Positions 1 to 9,158 of a stretch of DNA of 64,000 bases are shown one piece after another. Made by a program: the position numbers and the translations under genes. The notes under the pieces are model-generated. The model had not been told where the DNA came from. It saw nothing but the letters and a program-made list of their open reading frames with translations, and searched no databases. The stretch covers positions 186,001 through 250,000 of the forward strand of contig NZ_JBBBNY010000001.1 of assembly GCF_037137055.1 (NCBI RefSeq), written 5' to 3'. How positions within the stretch are numbered: position 1 is the first letter of the stretch; each line of letters starts with the position of its first letter. This DNA is from Frateuria_A yonginensis. Its GTDB lineage: Bacteria; Pseudomonadota; Gammaproteobacteria; Xanthomonadales; Rhodanobacteraceae.

Positions 1-981
1 CCGCAACAGGTCACCGCGCGTAATCTGAAAGCGGAGTACATGGACGAGTTCATCGCGGGCTTCGACAAGCAGCTCAACGAGAACTGGACCTACGGCGCCA
101 AGGCGATGTGGCGTGACCTGAAGAGCGCGATCGACGACGAGTGCTCGCCGGGCCAGATCGCGAACAAGATGGCCAGCATGGGCCTGAATCCAGACGACTA
201 TGCCGACTCGCTGTACGGCGCGGCCTATTGCCGTCTGATCAACCCGGGTGAGACCAACACCATGTTGATCAGGGCCAATGCCGGCAGTGGCCTGTCGGAC
301 CAGCTGGTCTCGATGACCATGCAGGATTGGGGCTTCACCCAGGGCGTGAAGCGCAAGGTCGGTTCGCTGAACCTGTACCTGGAGCATCCGTTCGACGGCA
401 AGTGGCAGGCCCGCGTCGACTACACCTACACTCGCGGCTTCGGCAACACCGAAGGCCAGGTGCGCTCGGACTTCGGCCAGTCGGACGTTTCCAAGACCGA
501 GGACTGGGACGCCTGGCAGCTGATGGACGGTCAGAACGGCGAGCTGTTCAACACCCGCAAGCACCAGATCCGCGTGCGTGGTGCCTACCAGTTCACTCCG
601 GAATGGCTGGTGTCGGGTACCTTGCTGGCTCAGTCCGGCCTGCCCCAGGAATGTCTGGGTTACTACGGCCCGAACGGCGACGAGGATCCGGTCGGCTACG
701 GTCCCAACTATCACTGGTGTGCGGGCAAGCGTATCGCTCCGGGCTTCAAGCACACCCCGTGGACCAAGGAGCTCAACCTCGGCGTCCATTACACGCCGGC
801 GTTTGCCGACCACAAGCTCGGTCTCAACCTGGACATCTTCAACGCGTTCAACGAGCAGAAGGCCACCCAGACCGACCCGACCCAGGATGCCGACGTGGGT
901 TTCGTCAGCCCCACCTATGGCATGCCGCTCTACTACGAGACCCCGCGGACGGTACGCCTGTCGGTCACCTACGACTACTGA
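1..981 (+). CDS. TonB-dependent receptor, Oar-like, C-terminal part
   Basis: This is the end of an outer-membrane TonB-dependent receptor whose start lies outside the window. The remaining 326 residues would form the last strands of the beta barrel and finish with the aromatic strand RLSVTYDY, the usual C-terminal signal for outer-membrane insertion. By eye about three quarters of the residues match the C-terminal third of the complete receptor at 1551-4664, so the two are tandem paralogues. The differences concentrate in segments that should be extracellular loops (about 175-200, 280-330 and 660-750). The ligand is unknown. An intrinsic terminator follows 27 bases after the stop, so this receptor ends its own transcript. 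The family call is firm; the transported substrate cannot be read from the sequence. Confidence 0.9.
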   Translation, partial: PQQVTARNLKAEYMDEFIAGFDKQLNENWTYGAKAMWRDLKSAIDDECSPGQIANKMASMGLNPDDYADSLYGAAYCRLINPGETNTMLIRANAGSGLSDQLVSMTMQDWGFTQGVKRKVGSLNLYLEHPFDGKWQARVDYTYTRGFGNTEGQVRSDFGQSDVSKTEDWDAWQLMDGQNGELFNTRKHQIRVRGAYQFTPEWLVSGTLLAQSGLPQECLGYYGPNGDEDPVGYGPNYHWCAGKRIAPGFKHTPWTKELNLGVHYTPAFADHKLGLNLDIFNAFNEQKATQTDPTQDADVGFVSPTYGMPLYYETPRTVRLSVTYDY

Positions 982-1008
982 TAGCAAAGCGGGCTGATTT
1001 CAGCCTCG

Positions 1009-1043
1009 AGCCACCAGCCTTGACGGCTGGTGGCTTTTTTTTT
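1009..1043 (+). terminator. Intrinsic terminator of the first receptor gene
   Basis: A perfect 11-bp stem (AGCCACCAGCC at 1009-1019 with its complement at 1025-1035) with a 5-base loop is followed by nine T residues. It lies 27 bases after the stop codon at 981. Confidence 0.9.
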
Positions 1044-1550
1044 GCGGAGTTACATCTCCAACGTCGCTGGAAGGACCCTCGATGAAACTTCAGGCAGGGC
1101 GCGGAGCAGCCTGCCGTCGGCAGAGTCCCGAAGCGGGAGTCCAACCGGACGGCCGGTAGGCGTGCCTGCGCCAAGCCACTCAGCCCTGAACCGCTCCACC
1201 AGCCAGGGCGCCTAGAGGACGAGGCCGCCCGTCGGCGTCAAGAAACCGTCGATTCAAACGCTCGCGAAGAGCTGCTAAGCCATTGTTTAGCCGCCGCAGG
1301 CCGCAATCCCGCTGCGCGCGTGGATTGCTAACGTTTCTTTCACAACGAGATGATTAAAAAATCGACACTTCCCCCAGGCCGACGATGCTGGTAGGTAGTC
1401 GTATTGCGCGGTTGTGGTTCGTTGGCGATCGGCGCTGGGGCGAGGCAGACAACGGTGTCAACCGTGCATCCAGGTTAAGGAAGCGTCCTTTCTTTTCTTG
1501 TTGCCTTTTTGTCAATGGCCCGGCACGGGTCGATCTGGGGAGATCTCTCA
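1044..1550 (+). promoter_or_regulatory. Long leader/promoter region of the second receptor gene
   Basis: These 507 bases carry no convincing gene. The last 230 are less GC-rich than the surroundings. A weak sigma-70-like pair is visible: TTGCTA at 1325-1330 and GATGAT at 1349-1354, 18 bp apart, followed by an A run. A GGGGAG Shine-Dalgarno sequence lies just before the ATG at 1551. The transcript leader would be about 190 bases, long enough for post-transcriptional control, but I see no recognisable riboswitch. Confidence 0.35.
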
Positions 1551-4500
1551 ATGAACAGGCGTCACATCTCGCGCGGGGCCCTGCCCCGTTACACCGCGTT
1601 GGCGGTGGCTTTGGGCATGGGATTGGGTTTCACTGGAATCGCCTTCGGTCAGGCCACGACCGGCAGCATCTTCGGTTCGGCGCCGGCAGGCACCGGCGAA
1701 ACCGTGCAAGTCCGGGGTGCCGGCGGCACGACCCGCGAAGTCGCAGTCGACGCCAGCGGCCGCTATTCCGTCAGTGGCCTGCCGGTAGGTCGCTATACCG
1801 TCACCCTGCGCAAGGATGGCCAGACGCTCGCTACCCAGGAGAACGTGACCGTCTCCCCGGGTGCCGGTACCCAGGTGCCGTTTGCCGCGGCCAGCGCGCA
1901 GAACGCCCAGAACCTGGGTGCCGTGCAGGTCGTCGCAAGTGCGCTGCCCGCCATCGACGTGACCAGCGTCAACTCCAGCACCATCATCACCGCGGCCGAT
2001 CTGCAGAAGCTGCCGGTGACGCGCAACGCCGAGTCGATCGCGCTGCTGGCGCCGGGCACGGTCAAGGGCAGCAGCTACTTCGCCAACGCGGTGTCGTTCG
2101 GCGGCTCGAGCGTGTCCGAGAACGCCTACTACGTGAACGGCTACAACACCGGTGAACCATACCGCAACATCGGCGGCTTCCAGCTGCCCTACGGTGCGAT
2201 CGACCAGCAGGAAACCCTGACCGGTGGCTACAGCGCCAAGTACGGCCGTTCCGACGGCGGCGTGATCAACCAGATCGGCAAGCGCGGCACCAACGAGTGG
2301 CACTTCGGCGGCCAGGTCGTGTGGCAGCCGCGGTTCCTGGAAGCGAGCCCGCGCAACAATTACTACGGTCATCCGGTCATTCCGGACCCGATCGCCAACC
2401 CGGGCAGCCTGGATGGCCTTACGCACTACGAGCTCGAAGATCCCAACAAGCCCGGTACGCTCAATCAGTACCGCAACGACAACAAGCAGTGGGAGACGGT
2501 TTACTCCGCGTACGTCGGCGGCCCGCTGATCAAGGACAAGCTGTTCATGTTCCTGGCCGGTGAGGTCACCCGGAACCATTCCACGAACGTGGAAAACATC
2601 GACCTTTCCAAGGTCCAGTACAACCAGGATCGGAACACCAAGTTCTACGGCAAGCTGGACTGGAACATCACCGACAACAACGTCCTCGAACTGACGATGT
2701 TGAAGAACAACCAGACCACGGGCCGTGGCTCGACCTACAACTTCGACTACGACACGCTGCAGGCCACGGACTTCAACTCGCCCAACGACGTGACCAAGGA
2801 CAACGCCACGTTCTACATCGGTCACTTCACCAGCTACATCACCGACGATGCCACGCTGAGCATCCTGTACGGCAAGGCCAAGTTCAAGAATCCGACCATC
2901 TACGGCAATACCTGCCCGTACCCGTTCATTTCCCGCCCGTACAACCAGGATCCGGCGTTGAACGGCGGCACGCCGATCACCAACTGCCAGACCAATACGA
3001 GCTGGGATTCCCAGAATGCGTCGAACTCCACGCGCGGTCTTCGCGTCGACTTCGACTACCGGCTGGGTGACCACGATCTGTCCGCCGGCATCGACAACAT
3101 GTACTACGGCGCGAAGAACCAGGGCCCGAACCAGCAGAACCCGTTCAATCCGGCGGTCAACTACTACTGGCGGTACTACCCGGGCTTCGTGATGCAGCGC
3201 GAGATCGGCTGGCAGACCAGCATGACGATGTCGCAGAAGGCCTGGTATCTGCAGGACGCTTGGCAGGTGACGCCGAACCTGTTGCTGAACATCGGCATCC
3301 GGAACGATCACTTCACCAACAACAACGACCTGGGCCAGGCGTTTGCCGATCTGAAGAACCAGTGGGAGCCGCGCATCGGCGTCAGCTGGGACGTGAACGG
3401 CGATTCGTCGTTCAAGATCTACGGCAACGTGGGCCGCTACTACCTGGCGCTGCCGGACAACGCCGCGGAGCGTGCCGCCAACCGTTCCACGTACATCCTC
3501 AACTACTACACCTACACCGGCATCGACGAAAACGGTATTCCGACCGGCCTGCAGCAGTTCGCCGGTCCGATCTCTCCGGACGGCGAGTTCGGCCTGCCGA
3601 AGGATCCGGAGCAGGTCACCGCGCGCAACCTGAAGCCCGAGTATCTGGACGAGTTCATCGTCGGCTTCGACAAGCAGCTCAACGAAAGCTGGACCTACGG
3701 CGCCAAGGCCACCTGGCGCGACCTCAAGACGGCGATCGACGACGAGTGCTCACCGAGCCGCATCGAGGACAAGATGCGCAGCATGGGCCTCATCACCACC
3801 ACGGACGACTTCGATCCGGCCTCCGGCTACTACAACTCGTTGTACGGACCGGCCTATTGCCGACTGATCAATCCGGGCGAGACCAACAACATGTTGGTCC
3901 GGTCGGATGACGGCACCAGCAGCGTGATCGTTCCGATGAGCGCTGCGGACTGGGGCTTCACCCAGGGCGTCAAGCGCAAGGTCGGCATGCTGAACCTCTA
4001 TCTGGAGCACCCGTTCGACGGCAAGTGGCAGGCGCGCATCGATTACACCTTCACCCGCGGCTTCGGCAACACCGAGGGTCAGGTGCGTTCCGACTTCGGC
4101 CAGGGCGACGTCTCCAAGACGGAGGACTGGGACTCCTGGGAGCTGATGGACGGCCAGAACGGCGAGCTGATCAACATCCACAAGCACCAGATCCGTCTGC
4201 GCGCGGCCTACCAGATCACGCCGGAATGGCTGATTTCCGGCACCTTGCTGGCCCAGTCCGGCCAGCCGCAGGAATGTCTCGGCTACTTCGGTCCGACCGG
4301 CGTCGAAGACCCGACCGGCTACAACGCGGGCGGCGCGGGCAACTACCACTGGTGCCATGGTGTGCGCATTCCGCCGGGCAGGGACGGCCATACCCCGTGG
4401 ACCAAGCCGCTCAATCTGGGCATCCACTACACGCCGGCGTTCGCCGACCACAAGCTGGGCTTCAATCTGGACATATTCAACGTGTTCAACGAACAGAAGG

Positions 4501-4664
4501 CGATCCAGACCGATCCGACCGGCGAGGCGGCGTACAACAACTACGGCCTCGATCCGACCGAGATCACCGCACCGGATACGATCTACATCTCCAACACCTA
4601 CCACGACCCGATCTTCTTCGAAGAGCCCCGGACGATCCGTCTGTCCGTGACCTACGACTACTGA
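1551..4664 (+). CDS. TonB-dependent receptor with carboxypeptidase-like N-terminal domain (Oar family)
   Basis: A complete 1037-residue outer-membrane receptor. The ATG at 1551 is chosen because it follows GGGGAG and opens a signal peptide (MNRRHISRG, then a hydrophobic core ending near AFGQ at residue 34). Residues 35-115 form a carboxypeptidase regulatory-like beta domain (GRYSVSGLPVGRYTVTL). The plug follows at about 135-270, with YSAKYGRSDGGVINQIGKRG, and the rest is barrel ending in RLSVTYDY. Length and domain order fit the Oar group, which is expanded in Xanthomonadales and may import peptides or glycans; the ligand here is unknown. A near-duplicate ends just upstream, and two TPR sulfotransferase genes converge from downstream. 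It has its own terminator. Confidence 0.93.
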   Translation: MNRRHISRGALPRYTALAVALGMGLGFTGIAFGQATTGSIFGSAPAGTGETVQVRGAGGTTREVAVDASGRYSVSGLPVGRYTVTLRKDGQTLATQENVTVSPGAGTQVPFAAASAQNAQNLGAVQVVASALPAIDVTSVNSSTIITAADLQKLPVTRNAESIALLAPGTVKGSSYFANAVSFGGSSVSENAYYVNGYNTGEPYRNIGGFQLPYGAIDQQETLTGGYSAKYGRSDGGVINQIGKRGTNEWHFGGQVVWQPRFLEASPRNNYYGHPVIPDPIANPGSLDGLTHYELEDPNKPGTLNQYRNDNKQWETVYSAYVGGPLIKDKLFMFLAGEVTRNHSTNVENIDLSKVQYNQDRNTKFYGKLDWNITDNNVLELTMLKNNQTTGRGSTYNFDYDTLQATDFNSPNDVTKDNATFYIGHFTSYITDDATLSILYGKAKFKNPTIYGNTCPYPFISRPYNQDPALNGGTPITNCQTNTSWDSQNASNSTRGLRVDFDYRLGDHDLSAGIDNMYYGAKNQGPNQQNPFNPAVNYYWRYYPGFVMQREIGWQTSMTMSQKAWYLQDAWQVTPNLLLNIGIRNDHFTNNNDLGQAFADLKNQWEPRIGVSWDVNGDSSFKIYGNVGRYYLALPDNAAERAANRSTYILNYYTYTGIDENGIPTGLQQFAGPISPDGEFGLPKDPEQVTARNLKPEYLDEFIVGFDKQLNESWTYGAKATWRDLKTAIDDECSPSRIEDKMRSMGLITTTDDFDPASGYYNSLYGPAYCRLINPGETNNMLVRSDDGTSSVIVPMSAADWGFTQGVKRKVGMLNLYLEHPFDGKWQARIDYTFTRGFGNTEGQVRSDFGQGDVSKTEDWDSWELMDGQNGELINIHKHQIRLRAAYQITPEWLISGTLLAQSGQPQECLGYFGPTGVEDPTGYNAGGAGNYHWCHGVRIPPGRDGHTPWTKPLNLGIHYTPAFADHKLGFNLDIFNVFNEQKAIQTDPTGEAAYNNYGLDPTEITAPDTIYISNTYHDPIFFEEPRTIRLSVTYDY

Positions 4665-4681
4665 TCGTCAGTTCGTGCCGG

Positions 4682-4713
4682 AAGCCACCGACCCCCCGGT
4701 CGGTGGCTTTTTT
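4682..4713 (+). terminator. Intrinsic terminator of the second receptor gene
   Basis: An 11-bp perfect stem (AGCCACCGACC at 4683-4693, complement at 4698-4708) with a CCCC loop is followed by six T residues. It begins 18 bases after the stop. Its stem starts with the same AGCCACC as the terminator of the upstream paralogue, as expected if the whole unit was duplicated. Confidence 0.9.
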
Positions 4714-4853
4714 CTTCGGCGAAGGAGCAGGCCCGACTTCGGAGGTGGCGGCCCGTGGCAGTGCCGTGACCGGGCCGTGTGGTCGGTTCCAGCACGCGCC
4801 GGCCTGAAGCGGAAAACCCTGTCCATCATCCAGGGCCGCGGTGCCCGGCAGGC

Positions 4854-6467
4854 TCAGGCCGGCGCGCACAGTCCCGCTGTCGCGAGTTCCGCGCGCAGCG
4901 GCGCCAGCTGGCGCTCGTAGTGACGCCACTGCTCCAACCCGCGCGTGTGGATCGACTCCCGCACCTGCGGGGTGCTGCGCGTGGCGACCGGCGAGGTGTT
5001 GCGCTCGGGACGCAGGCAGGCTTGCTCCACCTCCAACCCGCAGTGGGCAAGCACGCGTGGAACGACCGCAGCCGGATCCCGCACGAGTTCCGCATAGGAA
5101 ACATCCAGCATGGCCCCCGGCAGTGCCTGGTGCCAATGCCTCACCAGCCGCGCGTACTGGCGATAGTAGTGCGCCAGCGCGCCCAGCTCGTAGCAGTAGG
5201 GCGAGATGTTGCCGAACATCGCCTTGAAGTTGGAAAAGCAGGTGTCCATCGGATCGCGCACCATGTGCAGGATGGGCGCGTGCGGCAGCGCACGGCGAAT
5301 GAAGGCGACCAACTGGATGTTCCCGGGCAGCTTGTCGACGTAGTAGCGTCGACCTTGCGCACGCCATTGGGTCTGCTTCAGATAACGACGGCCGACTTCC
5401 CTGGCGTCGACGCTGTCGCTGCGCTCGATGACGCGGAGCAATCCCTTCGCTTTCGCCGGCAGCACGTCCGCGACCCAGTGCAGCTGCCTCCAGAAGTCGA
5501 TGATCTCTCCTGCCGAGGCCACCTGGGAGTGGCTGGACAGGATGCGGTCCAGCAGGGTCGTGCCCGAGCGCGGCATGCCTACGATGAAGATGGGCGTCGG
5601 CCCTTCGGGCGGAGGAGCCTGCCGGGACGTACCCTGGCCTGCCGGCAGCCTGATCAGCGCGTCGGTCAGGGCTTCTTCGAGCGCGGCGTCATAGGGGTTG
5701 AGCCGATGCATCAGGTCGTTGCAGCGCGCCAGTGCCTCCCACGCCTCCTCATGGCGCGCCAGGTCGTCGAGGGTCTTGAACACGGCGTACTCGAACTCCG
5801 CGCGCACGAATGCCTGGTGCGGATCCGCCGGGTGCGCCGGAAGCCGTCGCAGCTGTTCGTGCAGTTGCGCCAGGTAGTTGGCTTCCGGCGTCTGCTTGCG
5901 CAAATCGACCACCGTGGCGGCGGCATCGCCGAAATCCGGCCAGCGTTCCAGGCACTGCTCCAGCACCCGACGGGCCTCATCGATGCGCCCGTTGAATTGC
6001 AGCAACATGGCGTACAGCCGCCAGGCATCCGGGGAGCGCACTCCTGCCCGCATGGCCCGCGCCGCTGGCTGCAAGGCCTCCCGGATCTCCCCGGTCATGA
6101 AACGCAGGTTGGCCTGTGCGACCAGCAGATCGGCGGGCGGATCCGGCGCCTGCTCCAGCAGATCCAGGCAGGCACGGGCAGCCACGATCTCGCCGCGCGC
6201 CACCAGATGCTGGACCAGGATGACGATCAGGGGCGCATCCTTGGGCAGGCGGCCGAGCACCGCCAGCAGCGGGCGGGTCGACGCCTGCAGCCGGCCCTGG
6301 CGGAACAGCACGTCGGACAGCTGGATGCTCGCGGCCAGGTCGTTGGGCGCATGCTGCAGAATGGTTTCGAGCGCTGCCTGCGCATCGGGCCATCGCCGGC
6401 CGTCGGTGCAGGCCTTGGCGCGCTGACGAAGCGTGTCGAGAGAGATCGGGCCGCCGGGAGTGGTCAT
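4854..6467 (-). CDS. TPR-repeat sulfotransferase (copy 1)
   Basis: A 537-residue protein with two halves. Residues 1-270 are helical tetratricopeptide-type repeats (for example AQAALETILQHAPNDLAASI). From about residue 290 comes a sulfotransferase domain with the PAPS 5'-phosphosulfate loop PIFIVGMPRSGTT and the 3'-phosphate-binding segment VRDPMDTCFSNFKAMF. The family moves sulfate from PAPS to a protein, peptide, lipid or glycan hydroxyl; the acceptor cannot be read from the sequence. No signal peptide is seen, so it should act in the cytoplasm. The gene 130 bases upstream on the same strand is a close paralogue. The pair faces two tandem Oar-type receptors, and such sulfotransferases often sit near these receptors in Xanthomonadales. 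The family assignment is firm and the function open. Confidence 0.9.
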   Translation of the reverse strand: MTTPGGPISLDTLRQRAKACTDGRRWPDAQAALETILQHAPNDLAASIQLSDVLFRQGRLQASTRPLLAVLGRLPKDAPLIVILVQHLVARGEIVAARACLDLLEQAPDPPADLLVAQANLRFMTGEIREALQPAARAMRAGVRSPDAWRLYAMLLQFNGRIDEARRVLEQCLERWPDFGDAAATVVDLRKQTPEANYLAQLHEQLRRLPAHPADPHQAFVRAEFEYAVFKTLDDLARHEEAWEALARCNDLMHRLNPYDAALEEALTDALIRLPAGQGTSRQAPPPEGPTPIFIVGMPRSGTTLLDRILSSHSQVASAGEIIDFWRQLHWVADVLPAKAKGLLRVIERSDSVDAREVGRRYLKQTQWRAQGRRYYVDKLPGNIQLVAFIRRALPHAPILHMVRDPMDTCFSNFKAMFGNISPYCYELGALAHYYRQYARLVRHWHQALPGAMLDVSYAELVRDPAAVVPRVLAHCGLEVEQACLRPERNTSPVATRSTPQVRESIHTRGLEQWRHYERQLAPLRAELATAGLCAPA

Positions 6468-6596
6468 GGCGTCATGGTATCCGCTCGATCCGTGCAGAGA
6501 ACGGAGGCCGAGCCATGGGCTGCCTGGTGCGCGCCGCCCGGGTGCCCCTTCGGCGGCGCGTGACAGCAGGCGGTGCGCTTTCGCCGGGTCGACGGC

Positions 6597-8213
6597 TCAG
6601 ACCGCCGCCAGGGCCGCGGCCGGCTGCAACGCGTCGAGTGCCTCCTGCAACGGCGCCAACTGCCGGGCGTAATGGCGCCACTGGCCGACACCCCGGGTAT
6701 GGATCGACTCGCGCACCTGCGCACTGCTCGGCGTGGCGACGGGAGCGGCATTGCGCTCCGGCGCCAGGCAGGCATCTTCCAGTTCCAGCCCGCAGTGGGC
6801 GAGTACCCGCTCGACGGTTGTTTCTGGAGCCCGCACCAGTTCGGCGTACGGGACGTCCAGCATCGCGCTCGGTAGCGAGGCGTGCCAATGACTTGCCAGG
6901 CGCGCGTATTGCCCGTAGTAGTGCGCCAGAGCACCGAGCTCGTAGCTGTAGGAAGAAACGTTGCCGAACATCGCCTTGAAGTTGGAGAAGCACGTATCCA
7001 TGGGATCACGGACCATGTGCAGGATCGGAGCGTGCGGCAACGCCCGGCGGATGAAGGCCACCATCTGGATGTTGGCCGGCAGCTTGTCGATGTAGTACGC
7101 CCGGCCGCGGGCTCGCCATTGCGTCTGCCTGAGGTAGCGAGCGCCGAGCGCCTGATAATCGATCCCGGCGCTTCGCGCGATCACCCGGCGCAGGCCTTGC
7201 GACCTCGCCGGAACGACATCGGCGACCCAGTGGAGCTGGCGCCAGAAATCGATGATCTCGCCGGCCGAAGTCACCTGCGAATGGCTCGACAGGATACGAT
7301 CCAGCAGGGTCGTTCCCGAGCGAGGCATGCCGACGATAAAGATGGGTGTGGGCCCTTCCGGCCTCCCGCGCGCGTCGACAGGGACATGCGGCATATCGAC
7401 AAGCGCGTTCGCCACCTCCTCCTCGGCGGTCGCGTCATAGGGGTTGAGCCGGCTCATCAAGGCATTGCACCGCGCCAGCGCGTCCCATGCCTCCTCGTGG
7501 CGTCCCAGGTCGTCGAGTGTCTTGAACAGCGCGTACTCGAACTCGGCGCGCACGAACGCCTGGTCCGGGGTGGCCGCTTCCTCGGGCAGCTTGCGCAGCT
7601 GTTCCCGCAGCGAGTCGAGGCGGTTGGCGTGCGGTGTCTGCTTGCGTAGGTTGACCAGCACCATCGCGGCGTCGCCGAAGTGCGGCCAACGCTGCAGGCA
7701 CGTCTCGAGTACGGCGCAGGCCCCGTCGATGTCACCGCTGAACTGGAGCAGCATCGCGCGAAGATGCAGGTCTCCGGGCGAATTCGCCCCGGCTGCCACG
7801 GCCTTGTCCATGAGCGCCTTGGCCTCCGGGATCTCGCCCAGCGCGAAGCGCAGGCTCGCCTGCGCCACCCACAGCTCGGGAGGGGGGGCGGGTGCGAGCG
7901 CAAGCAGGTCGAGGCAGGAACGTGCGGCAAGAACCTCGCCTCGCGCGATCAGGTGCTGCACCAGCGAAATCAGCAGGGGAACGTCCCGGGGCAGCTGCCG
8001 CATGGCCTGCAGCAGCGGAAGCGTCGAGGCCTGCAATTGGCCACGCCGGAATCTCGTGTCGGCCAGGTCGATGCTGGTCGCCAGATCGTTGGGCGCGTGG
8101 CGCAGCACTTCCTCCAGGACCGCCTGCGCCTCGGGCAAGCGTTGTTCCTGCAGCAGTGCGTGCGCGCGTCGGCGGAGCCGGTCCAGACCGGCCGGATCGT
8201 TCCCTTGGCTCAT
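6597..8213 (-). CDS. TPR-repeat sulfotransferase (copy 2)
   Basis: At 538 residues this protein parallels its neighbour at 4854-6467 along its whole length. It has N-terminal TPR-like helices (about 1-270), then the sulfotransferase domain with the PAPS loop IFIVGMPRSGTTLLDRIL and the second motif MVRDPMDTCFSNFKAMF. The catalytic halves are far more alike than the TPR halves, which suggests that the two copies keep the chemistry and differ in what they recognise. A TAGTAT element a few bases upstream of the ATG, reading in the gene direction, could be a -10 box with a very short leader. It lies 34 bases after the stop of the GntR regulator on the same strand, so read-through from that gene is possible. 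No export signal is seen. Confidence 0.9.
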   Translation of the reverse strand: MSQGNDPAGLDRLRRRAHALLQEQRLPEAQAVLEEVLRHAPNDLATSIDLADTRFRRGQLQASTLPLLQAMRQLPRDVPLLISLVQHLIARGEVLAARSCLDLLALAPAPPPELWVAQASLRFALGEIPEAKALMDKAVAAGANSPGDLHLRAMLLQFSGDIDGACAVLETCLQRWPHFGDAAMVLVNLRKQTPHANRLDSLREQLRKLPEEAATPDQAFVRAEFEYALFKTLDDLGRHEEAWDALARCNALMSRLNPYDATAEEEVANALVDMPHVPVDARGRPEGPTPIFIVGMPRSGTTLLDRILSSHSQVTSAGEIIDFWRQLHWVADVVPARSQGLRRVIARSAGIDYQALGARYLRQTQWRARGRAYYIDKLPANIQMVAFIRRALPHAPILHMVRDPMDTCFSNFKAMFGNVSSYSYELGALAHYYGQYARLASHWHASLPSAMLDVPYAELVRAPETTVERVLAHCGLELEDACLAPERNAAPVATPSSAQVRESIHTRGVGQWRHYARQLAPLQEALDALQPAAALAAV

Positions 8214-8247
8214 GCGCCCATACTAACCGGCAGCGTGGCGGCGGCGC

Positions 8248-9000
8248 TCAATCCGTGTGCAGCTCGGCCACGAAGTCGTAGATGTCGCCGCGGTACCAAG
8301 AGCTGGTGAACTCCACCACGCGGCCGTCGTCCAGGAAGCTGCGCCGCTCGATGCTGAGGCCTGCGCTGCCGGCCGGTACGTGCAGCAGGCGGGCGTGCTG
8401 GGCGCCGAGGGACACCGCGCGCAGACGCTGCAGGGCGCGGCGCGGGCGGGCGTTGCGCCGCTCCAGCGCCTCGTACAGCGAATCATGCACCAGCATCGGG
8501 TCGGGCAGTACGCTGGCCGGGACCACGCTGCGCTCGATCGCCAGCGGCTCGTCGCCGGCATAGCGCACGCGGTGCAGGCGCACCACCGCCACGCCGGGCG
8601 AGAGGTTCATCGCCATCGCCTCCTCCGGAGTCACCTCGCCGATGCCGCGCTCGAAGAACTCCGAACGAGGGTTGAGTCCGCGTGCGCGCAGGTCCTCGGT
8701 GAAGCTGGTCAGCCGCGACATCGGCTTGACGATGCGCTCGGCGACGAAGGTGCCGGCACCGTGGCGCTGGGTCAGCAGGCCCTCCTCGACCAGGCCGGCG
8801 ATGGCCTTGCGCACGGTGACGCGCGACAGGCCCAGGGCCTGCGAGAGGTCGCGCTCGCTGGGCAGCGCCTGGCCCGGCTCGATGTCGCGGTGCTCGACCA
8901 CGGTGCGGATCGCCCGGCGCAGGCGCAGGTAGGCCAGCGGCTGGCGCGTATCGGCGCTCGCGCAGAGGCGGCGGTATTCGGCGACGAGCGCGGTCTCCAT
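8248..9000 (-). CDS. GntR-family regulator (HutC/UTRA type), probable Entner-Doudoroff operon regulator
   Basis: A 250-residue regulator with an N-terminal winged helix (LPSERDLSQALGLSRVTVRKA-type helix-turn-helix, about residues 45-75; then GLLTQRHGAGTFVAE) and a C-terminal UTRA effector-binding domain that usually senses a phosphorylated sugar or amino acid. I chose the ATG at 9000. An in-frame ATG at 9063 exists, but the 21 extra codons use rare triplets (ATA, TTT, TTG, CAA) unlike the rest of the gene and cover likely operator sequence. The gene is divergent from zwf-pgl-edd-eda across a 158-base gap holding repeated TGGTA half-sites. A role as sugar-phosphate-responsive repressor of that operon is inferred from position and family. 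It is not a HexR/RpiR-type regulator, which controls these genes in pseudomonads. Confidence 0.88.
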   Translation of the reverse strand: METALVAEYRRLCASADTRQPLAYLRLRRAIRTVVEHRDIEPGQALPSERDLSQALGLSRVTVRKAIAGLVEEGLLTQRHGAGTFVAERIVKPMSRLTSFTEDLRARGLNPRSEFFERGIGEVTPEEAMAMNLSPGVAVVRLHRVRYAGDEPLAIERSVVPASVLPDPMLVHDSLYEALERRNARPRRALQRLRAVSLGAQHARLLHVPAGSAGLSIERRSFLDDGRVVEFTSSWYRGDIYDFVAELHTD

Positions 9001-9010
9001 GCCGGAACGA

Positions 9011-9102
9011 TACCAATCCCAAACCATTTGCGGCAAGTCGTCATGAAAACGTATGCACGGCATCGACGCCCGGCTGGGTAATCTGGTATTTCACTGGTAC
9101 CA
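9011..9102. promoter_or_regulatory. Putative GntR operator half-sites between regulator and zwf
   Basis: The divergent gap contains TACCA at 9011-9015, ACCA at 9023-9026, TGGTA at 9084-9088 and the 8-bp palindrome TGGTACCA at 9095-9102. Half-sites of the TGGT/ACCA kind are typical of HutC/DasR-like GntR proteins. The 9084-9102 pair lies 57 bases before the zwf start and the 9011-9026 pair 11 bases before the regulator start, which would allow control of both directions. This is inferred from pattern and position only. Confidence 0.45.
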
Positions 9103-9158
9103 TCCCAGCATCCGGCAGGCGCCTGGCCTGTCCCTCCCACAGCAGTCGAGGTGACTCC

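Noticed and set aside
9001..9063. A 21-codon N-terminal extension of the GntR regulator
   Set aside because: Codons are unlike the rest of the gene and the region holds likely operator half-sites; the usual family N-terminus starts at 9000.
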